The position numbers and the translations under genes are program-made. Below, in pieces: positions 5,151-9,097 of a stretch of DNA of 9,097 nt (position 1 is its first letter; every line of letters begins with the position of its first letter). Origin of the DNA: Spirochaetia bacterium. GTDB lineage: Bacteria > Spirochaetota > Spirochaetia > PWKH01. Where the stretch lies: assembly GCA_021736505.1 (NCBI GenBank), contig JAIPFU010000061.1, forward strand, positions 1 through 9,097, in the 5' to 3' direction. Below the pieces are notes generated by a model. The model was not told the origin of the DNA and searched no databases. It saw nothing but the letters and a program-made list of their open reading frames with translations.

Positions 5151-5668
5151 ACATGACCGAAGTAAAAAAAACAGAAAACGCAGCCCCTCCCGCATCAGAT
5201 GATACACTGAATCTGGATAACCAGCTCTGTTTCCCCCTTTATGCCGTTTCACGGATGATAACCCGCTACTACCAGCCCATGCTGAAGGAACTCGGATTAA
5301 CATATCCCCAGTATCTTGTACTGCTGGTGCTTTGGGAGAAGAGCCCCATGACGGTGCAGGAAATCTCATCAAGACTGCTCCTCAACACGAATACCCTGAC
5401 CCCATTGATGAAACGGCTGCAGAACCAGGAAATTATCGTCAGGAAACGGAGCAAAACCGATGAGCGCAGAGTGATTATTGAACTGACGGAGAAAGGGAAG
5501 CGCCTGAAAACAGAAGCCTTGAGCATTCCGGACAGCCTGCTGAAGGCCATTGACTACCCTATTGAGGACCTGCTCAGCCTGCGGGAAGAGGCAAAGAACC
5601 TGCTGCACAGCCTGCGTCCCCACCATCATCCCCGAAAAAATCGCCTGAAAAATCCTAAAAAGGCCTGA
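5147..5668 (+). CDS. ohrR: OhrR, MarR-family organic-hydroperoxide-sensing repressor (one-Cys type)
   Basis: The 173-residue protein is a winged-helix MarR dimer. The OhrR signature [14 protein letters not shown] places sensor Cys28 where B. subtilis OhrR has Cys15; Tyr42 and Tyr53 sit 14 and 25 residues later, matching Tyr29 and Tyr40, which hydrogen-bond the reactive thiolate. The recognition-helix region ([10 protein letters not shown]...TLTPLMKRL, 68-91) and the wing ([11 protein letters not shown], 99-109) follow. There is no second Cys, so this is the one-Cys type that relies on a small-molecule thiol rather than an internal disulfide. A 13-residue N-terminal extension and a basic, His-containing tail ([15 protein letters not shown]) are longer than in B. 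subtilis. The usual target, ohr, is absent; gpx occupies its place. ATG 5147 overlaps the gpx stop, with AGGGGG 4 nt upstream; ATG 5153 is an equally possible start at better spacing. Confidence 0.93.
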   Translation: MNMTEVKKTENAAPPASDDTLNLDNQLCFPLYAVSRMITRYYQPMLKELGLTYPQYLVLLVLWEKSPMTVQEISSRLLLNTNTLTPLMKRLQNQEIIVRKRSKTDERRVIIELTEKGKRLKTEALSIPDSLLKAIDYPIEDLLSLREEAKNLLHSLRPHHHPRKNRLKNPKKA

Positions 5669-5690
5669 TGAACTTGAAGATGAACTTGAA
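5667..5690 (+). repeat. Two-copy 12-bp tandem repeat at the ohrR stop codon
   Basis: GATGAACTTGAA occurs twice without a gap (5667-5678, 5679-5690), beginning inside the ohrR TGA. The rest of the gap to the convergent exporter gene (to 5741) shows only weak pairing (GAAGAT 5688-5693 with ATCTTC 5720-5725; ACCCG with CGGGT) and no intrinsic terminator. Confidence 0.8.
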
Positions 5691-5741
5691 GATGGCTTCG
5701 TGCTGCAATTTACCCGTCAATCTTCCGGACAATAGCTCGGG

Positions 5742-7673
5742 TTACGCGGTAGGATGCTCCACGATCTCCGTCTCAAAGTGGACGGCGTGCAGCTGAGCAT
5801 AAAAGCCCTTCTGCTCCAGCAGCTCCTGATGATTCCCCCGTTCGATAATTTCTCCGTCCTTAAGGACGAGAATCATATCCGCATCTCGAATGGTGGATAA
5901 GCGATGGGCGATGACCAGTGAGGTCCTTCCCTCCATGAGATGCATCATCCCCGCCTGAATATGCCGTTCTGTACGGGTATCCACATTGCTTGTCGCCTCA
6001 TCAAGGATAAGGATTTTCGGATTCGCCAGAATCGCCCGGGCGATGGCGATAAGCTGCCGCTGGCCGTGGCTCAAATTCTGTCCATCATCTGAGAGTTTCG
6101 TCTGGTAGCCCTCCGGTAAGCTGCGGATAAAATGGTCAGCCCGAGAAGCCCTCGCGGCAGCGTAGACATCATCATCAGAAGCCCCAAGATTTCCATATCG
6201 CAAATTGTCCATCACCGTCCCGCTGAAGAGAAATGTATCCTGCAGCACCAGCCCCAGGTTTTTCCGCAGACTGTCCACTCGATATGAAGTAATATCACGG
6301 CCGTCCAAAGAGATTTTCCCGCCTTGAATGTCGTAGAACCGCGTAAGAAGGTTAACGATGGTTGTTTTGCCCGCTCCTGTAGGACCTACAAGGGCTACGG
6401 TTTTCCCGGGATCAGCGGTGAAAGAGACCTTTTTCAGGACGGGGACGCCTTCGGTATAGGAAAAATCAACCTGCTTGAAGGCAACGTGTCCCTCAGCATC
6501 GCCAAAATCCAGCGCATCCGGAGAGGAGCTGATCAGCGGCTTGCTGTCTATTACATCAAAGACCCGTTCTGCTCCAGCCAGGGCGGACAGAATGGAGTTG
6601 TAGAGCTGCGCGAGCTGGCTGAGGGGTCGCCCGAACTGCCGGGTGTAGTTTAGGAAGGCGGCGATTGTACCAATACTGACCATCCCGAGGACGCCGAAGA
6701 CTCCCCCAGCGGCAGCAACAACGGCATAGCGCAGGTTATTGAACAGATTCATGAAGGGCCCCATAAGCCCCGCCAGGATACTCGCCCGGACGGAGACCTG
6801 CTTCAGTTTTTGGTTTGTCTCCTCCATCTCCGCCGCTGAGGCATCTTCCTGACAAAAGAATTTCACCACCTTCATACCGGTGATAGTCTCCTCCATCTGA
6901 CCGTTGATGTTTTCCAGCAGTTTCTGCTGTTCCTTGAAGCTTTTCCGCGTTCTTTTACCGATAATTTTTGTAAAGAGGAAAATCACCGGTACCGTCACGA
7001 TGGTCACGAGAGCCAGAGGGATATTCAGGATGATCATCATTGCCAGCACCCCGCCGATGGTCACGATGCTGGAGAGGAACTGGATGATCACCTGGGTCAG
7101 TACGTTACTGATGTTTTCCACATCGTTGGTGAATCGACTCATAAGCTCCCCGTGAGGGTGGCTGTCGTAATACTTAAGGTCAAGCTCCTGAAGATGCCCG
7201 AAAAGCTCCTTCCGCAGACTCTGCAGTGTTTTTTGGGTAACCGCAATCATAAGATACTGCTGCAGCCAGCCGGCCAGCGCAACTACGATATAGAGCCCAA
7301 GCATAATCAGGCTCAGGCCGAGCAGACCGCTGAGATCCCCCGGCACTATATATTCATCAATGGCTATACTGATCAGCCAGGGCGCCAGCATTTCACGGGC
7401 GGAAATTACAAAAACCAGAAGGAAGACCACCAAAAGCTGAATCTTGAAAGGCTTCATGTATTTCCAGAAGCGTTTGATAGTATTTTTCGGGTCCCGCACT
7501 TTCGCTTTTTCGTCTCTGAACATGCCGCCGTGGCCGGGACCGCCTCCACCTCCAGGACCCTTTGCCCCAGGCGCTTTCACTCCGGCTGATCTGTCTGCTT
7601 TTTCGGATTTCACTGCTTTTTCGGATTTCACTGCTGCTTCGGATTTTACTGCTGATTTCACCGCTCTAGCCAT
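5742..7673 (-). CDS. ABC exporter half-transporter, subunit carrying the consensus catalytic Glu and His
   Basis: The 643-residue type IV exporter half (membrane domain then ATPase) sits in the cytoplasmic membrane. A repetitive Lys/Ala/Ser tail (1-28) and a PGGGGGPGHGG segment (40-50), typical of this exporter group, precede membrane helices from about 78 to 365. ATPase motifs: Walker A GPTGAGKTT (430-438), Q-loop VLQD (Q478), signature LSHGQ (534-538), Walker B ILILDEAT with D558 and catalytic E559, and switch His590 (IAHRLST). The LSHGQ in place of LSGGQ, with intact Glu and His, matches the TM288/LmrD-like partner of a heterodimer. The substrate is not predictable; multidrug or lipid-like compounds are common. 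The start at ATG 7673 is favoured over a longer frame because AGGAGG lies 6 nt upstream and the longer version adds 37 residues that merely run antiparallel to the neighbour's end. It overlaps the upstream subunit by 8 bp. Confidence 0.93.
   Translation of the reverse strand: MARAVKSAVKSEAAVKSEKAVKSEKADRSAGVKAPGAKGPGGGGGPGHGGMFRDEKAKVRDPKNTIKRFWKYMKPFKIQLLVVFLLVFVISAREMLAPWLISIAIDEYIVPGDLSGLLGLSLIMLGLYIVVALAGWLQQYLMIAVTQKTLQSLRKELFGHLQELDLKYYDSHPHGELMSRFTNDVENISNVLTQVIIQFLSSIVTIGGVLAMMIILNIPLALVTIVTVPVIFLFTKIIGKRTRKSFKEQQKLLENINGQMEETITGMKVVKFFCQEDASAAEMEETNQKLKQVSVRASILAGLMGPFMNLFNNLRYAVVAAAGGVFGVLGMVSIGTIAAFLNYTRQFGRPLSQLAQLYNSILSALAGAERVFDVIDSKPLISSSPDALDFGDAEGHVAFKQVDFSYTEGVPVLKKVSFTADPGKTVALVGPTGAGKTTIVNLLTRFYDIQGGKISLDGRDITSYRVDSLRKNLGLVLQDTFLFSGTVMDNLRYGNLGASDDDVYAAARASRADHFIRSLPEGYQTKLSDDGQNLSHGQRQLIAIARAILANPKILILDEATSNVDTRTERHIQAGMMHLMEGRTSLVIAHRLSTIRDADMILVLKDGEIIERGNHQELLEQKGFYAQLHAVHFETEIVEHPTA
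7599..7652 (-). repeat. 18-bp tandem repeat coding VKSEKA in the exporter N-terminus
   Basis: Two identical 18-bp units (7599-7616, 7617-7634) and a third diverged one (7635-7652), with a partial fourth to 7664, encode the AVKSEK-type repeats of residues 3-26. The tail lies before the first membrane helix and is predicted cytosolic and unstructured. Copy-number variation would preserve frame. Confidence 0.85.
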
Positions 7674-9097
7674 GGAGCGCCTCCTCTCCCAGCTGGGACA
7701 GCACAATCTCCCGATACAAAGAGCAGCGCTTAAGCAGAGTCTGATGCTCCCCCTGATCGACAATTTCCCCGTCATCAAGCACAATGATTGAGTCAGCCAT
7801 CATCACCGATGCAATTCGCTGCCCGATGATCAAGGTACTCGCCTGATTTTTCTCCTCAAGCTGAGCGCTGCCGCCCTCACTTCCCTTCTGCCGTACCTCT
7901 CTCTTGCGCAGCGCCTCTTGAAACTGGAATGCCGTCTGGGCATCCAGAGCACTGGTACTTTCATCAAAAATGATCAGCATGGGATCATAGAGAAGCGCCC
8001 GGGCGATGCAGAGCCGCTGTTTCTGTCCCCCGGAAAGATTTACCCCCTGCTGATTCAGGTGCGTATCCAGCCCATCCTCAGATTTTTCAATAAAATCTCG
8101 GATCTGCGCTGTCTCCGCCGCCGCTAAAATCTCCTCATCCGAAGCATCCGGCCTTCCAAACGCAATATTCTCCCTGATGGTCCCGGAGAAGAGCACCGCC
8201 TGCTGCGTCACGACCCCGATCCTGGATCGAAGTTCCTTCTGCGGCATATTTCTGATGTCTACGCCCCCGAATTCTATAGCTCCCTTCGTAACATCGTAGA
8301 GCCGAGGAATCAGATTCACAAGACTTGTCTTTCCCGAACCGGTGGAACCAATTACAGCCGTTGTGGTCCCCGGTGGTATGCTGAATGTAATATCTTTGAG
8401 AACCGCACAACCGTCACTCTCCTGCTGCATATTTCCGCAGGGCTGATCACTCCCGTCTCTCCCGCCATACCCTTCTTCATAAGAAAACCACACATGCCGA
8501 AATAACAGCTCCCCAGGTGCTCCAGAAACCTTCGTTCCTCTTAAAGCTCCAGATGTCTCCGCCACTTCCGAAGCACCTGAAGCACCTGATACACCTGAAG
8601 CTCCTGATGTACCAGAAGCACCTGTTTCATCCGAACTGAAAGCCCCCGGCGTATCCAGCACATCCATAATCCGTTTCGCCGAAGCCTCGCTCCGCGTAAA
8701 GCGAACCATAACCATGCTCACCATCATCAGCGACATCAGAAGCTGCATAATATAGTTGATATACGCCAGCAGCTGACCCGTCGTAAGAGCACCCGTACCC
8801 GTAAGATGCCCACCGTAGTAGATTACCAGGACAATTCCTCCGTTCAGCAGAAGCATCAACGCAGGATACATCAGAGCCAGGATGCTCGAAGCCCGCTTCA
8901 TAGTCTCCATCAAGTTCCTGTTGGCCTCGGCAAAACGCTTGTTCTCATGATCCTCCCGAACAAAAGCCTTGATTACCCGCACACCGCTTACATTCTCCCG
9001 GGTAACCACATTCACTTCATCAATACGCTGCTGCACTTTTGTAAAAAGCGGGTACGAGCGCTTAATAATCAGAATCAATGCCGTAACCAGTATAGGA
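7666..9097 (-). CDS. ABC exporter half-transporter, degenerate-type subunit (N-terminus beyond window)
   Basis: The frame is open to the right edge, so roughly the first third (early membrane helices) is missing. Numbering from the Leu codon (TTG) at 9078: the coupling region TRENVSGVRVIKAFVRE (26-42), helices 66-90 and 102-126, Walker A GSTGSGKTS (244-252), Q-loop near 292-293, signature LSGGQ (348-352), Walker B MLIIFDES with D372 and E373, and Gln420 where the switch His belongs (IIGQRIAS). The Gln switch with a canonical signature marks this as the TM287/LmrC-like partner whose own ATP site is degenerate, yet the catalytic Glu is kept. Three low-complexity insertions expand it: Gly/Ala/Ser-rich 148-189, Gly/Asp/Gln-rich 202-224 and Lys/Glu/Ser-rich 391-413. 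It ends with an 8-bp overlap on the next subunit. Confidence 0.92.
   Translation of the reverse strand, partial: PILVTALILIIKRSYPLFTKVQQRIDEVNVVTRENVSGVRVIKAFVREDHENKRFAEANRNLMETMKRASSILALMYPALMLLLNGGIVLVIYYGGHLTGTGALTTGQLLAYINYIMQLLMSLMMVSMVMVRFTRSEASAKRIMDVLDTPGAFSSDETGASGTSGASGVSGASGASEVAETSGALRGTKVSGAPGELLFRHVWFSYEEGYGGRDGSDQPCGNMQQESDGCAVLKDITFSIPPGTTTAVIGSTGSGKTSLVNLIPRLYDVTKGAIEFGGVDIRNMPQKELRSRIGVVTQQAVLFSGTIRENIAFGRPDASDEEILAAAETAQIRDFIEKSEDGLDTHLNQQGVNLSGGQKQRLCIARALLYDPMLIIFDESTSALDAQTAFQFQEALRKREVRQKGSEGGSAQLEEKNQASTLIIGQRIASVMMADSIIVLDDGEIVDQGEHQTLLKRCSLYREIVLSQLGEEALHG
7680..7685 (-). promoter_or_regulatory. Shine-Dalgarno that sets the exporter start
   Basis: AGGAGG on the minus strand, 6 nt before ATG 7673, within the 3' end of the upstream subunit. 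It decides the start of the downstream subunit and indicates translational coupling of the pair. Confidence 0.85.
8570..8623 (-). repeat. 9-bp tandem repeat coding Ser-Gly-Ala-type tripeptides in the exporter linker
   Basis: Six contiguous 9-bp units of the form GAWRYWCCW (8570-8623) encode repeats such as SGA, SGV and SGT between the last membrane helix and the ATPase domain. In homologous exporters this joint is short, so the repeat is a lineage- or strain-specific expansion that keeps frame. Confidence 0.85.

Noticed and set aside
7674..7784. 37-residue N-terminal extension of the downstream exporter subunit
   Set aside because: ATG 7673 has AGGAGG at ideal spacing, and the extension overlaps the conserved C-terminus of the upstream subunit.

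Overview
The window (about 50% G+C) reads as ordinary bacterial chromosome. It has strong AGGAGG-type Shine-Dalgarno sites, a one-Cys OhrR, a BmrR-like MerR regulator and a two-gene heterodimeric ABC exporter. This mix is commonest in Firmicutes, especially Clostridia, but spirochaetes or other anaerobe-rich groups cannot be excluded from sequence alone. I see no tRNA, rRNA, CRISPR array, transposase, phage gene or replication origin.

Layout, left to right. (1) The C-terminal end of a ParA-family ATPase, cut by the left edge. (2) An imperfect 20-bp tandem repeat leading into a CYTH-Nudix fusion protein, then a phosphofructokinase with an unusual active site. These two form a plus-strand pair that would act on phosphoanhydride or triphosphate substrates and on glycolysis. 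(3) A convergent junction with two hairpins, then a minus-strand MerR/GyrI-like regulator. Its promoter has the 19-bp spacer and central dyad typical of MerR autoregulation, with AT-rich phased tracts upstream. (4) A minus-strand membrane protein with two CxxxCP iron-sulfur motifs, whose N-terminus is uncertain. A 12-bp minisatellite separates it from (5) a divergent plus-strand peroxide-defence operon: a thiol glutathione peroxidase, apparently transcribed as a leaderless mRNA, overlapping by ATGA an OhrR peroxide sensor. (6) A minus-strand pair of ABC exporter half-transporters with an 8-bp overlap; the upstream one runs off the right edge. Their motifs show the asymmetric ATP sites of TM287/288- or LmrCD-type heterodimers.

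The likely functional core is the gpx-ohrR unit: OhrR senses organic hydroperoxide through Cys28 and would derepress the peroxidase and itself. The 4Fe-4S membrane protein shares the divergent promoter region and might be co-controlled, but this is inference.

The most striking non-genic theme is short tandem duplication. Repeat units of 9, 12, 12, 18 and 20 bp, plus a 16-bp direct repeat, occur in linkers, leaders and a 3' end throughout the window. I found no wholly new system. The best leads are the CYTH-Nudix fusion, the GGGG phosphofructokinase, the repeat-borne minimal upstream ORFs, the out-of-frame membrane segment before the iron-sulfur protein, and the leaderless gpx promoter.
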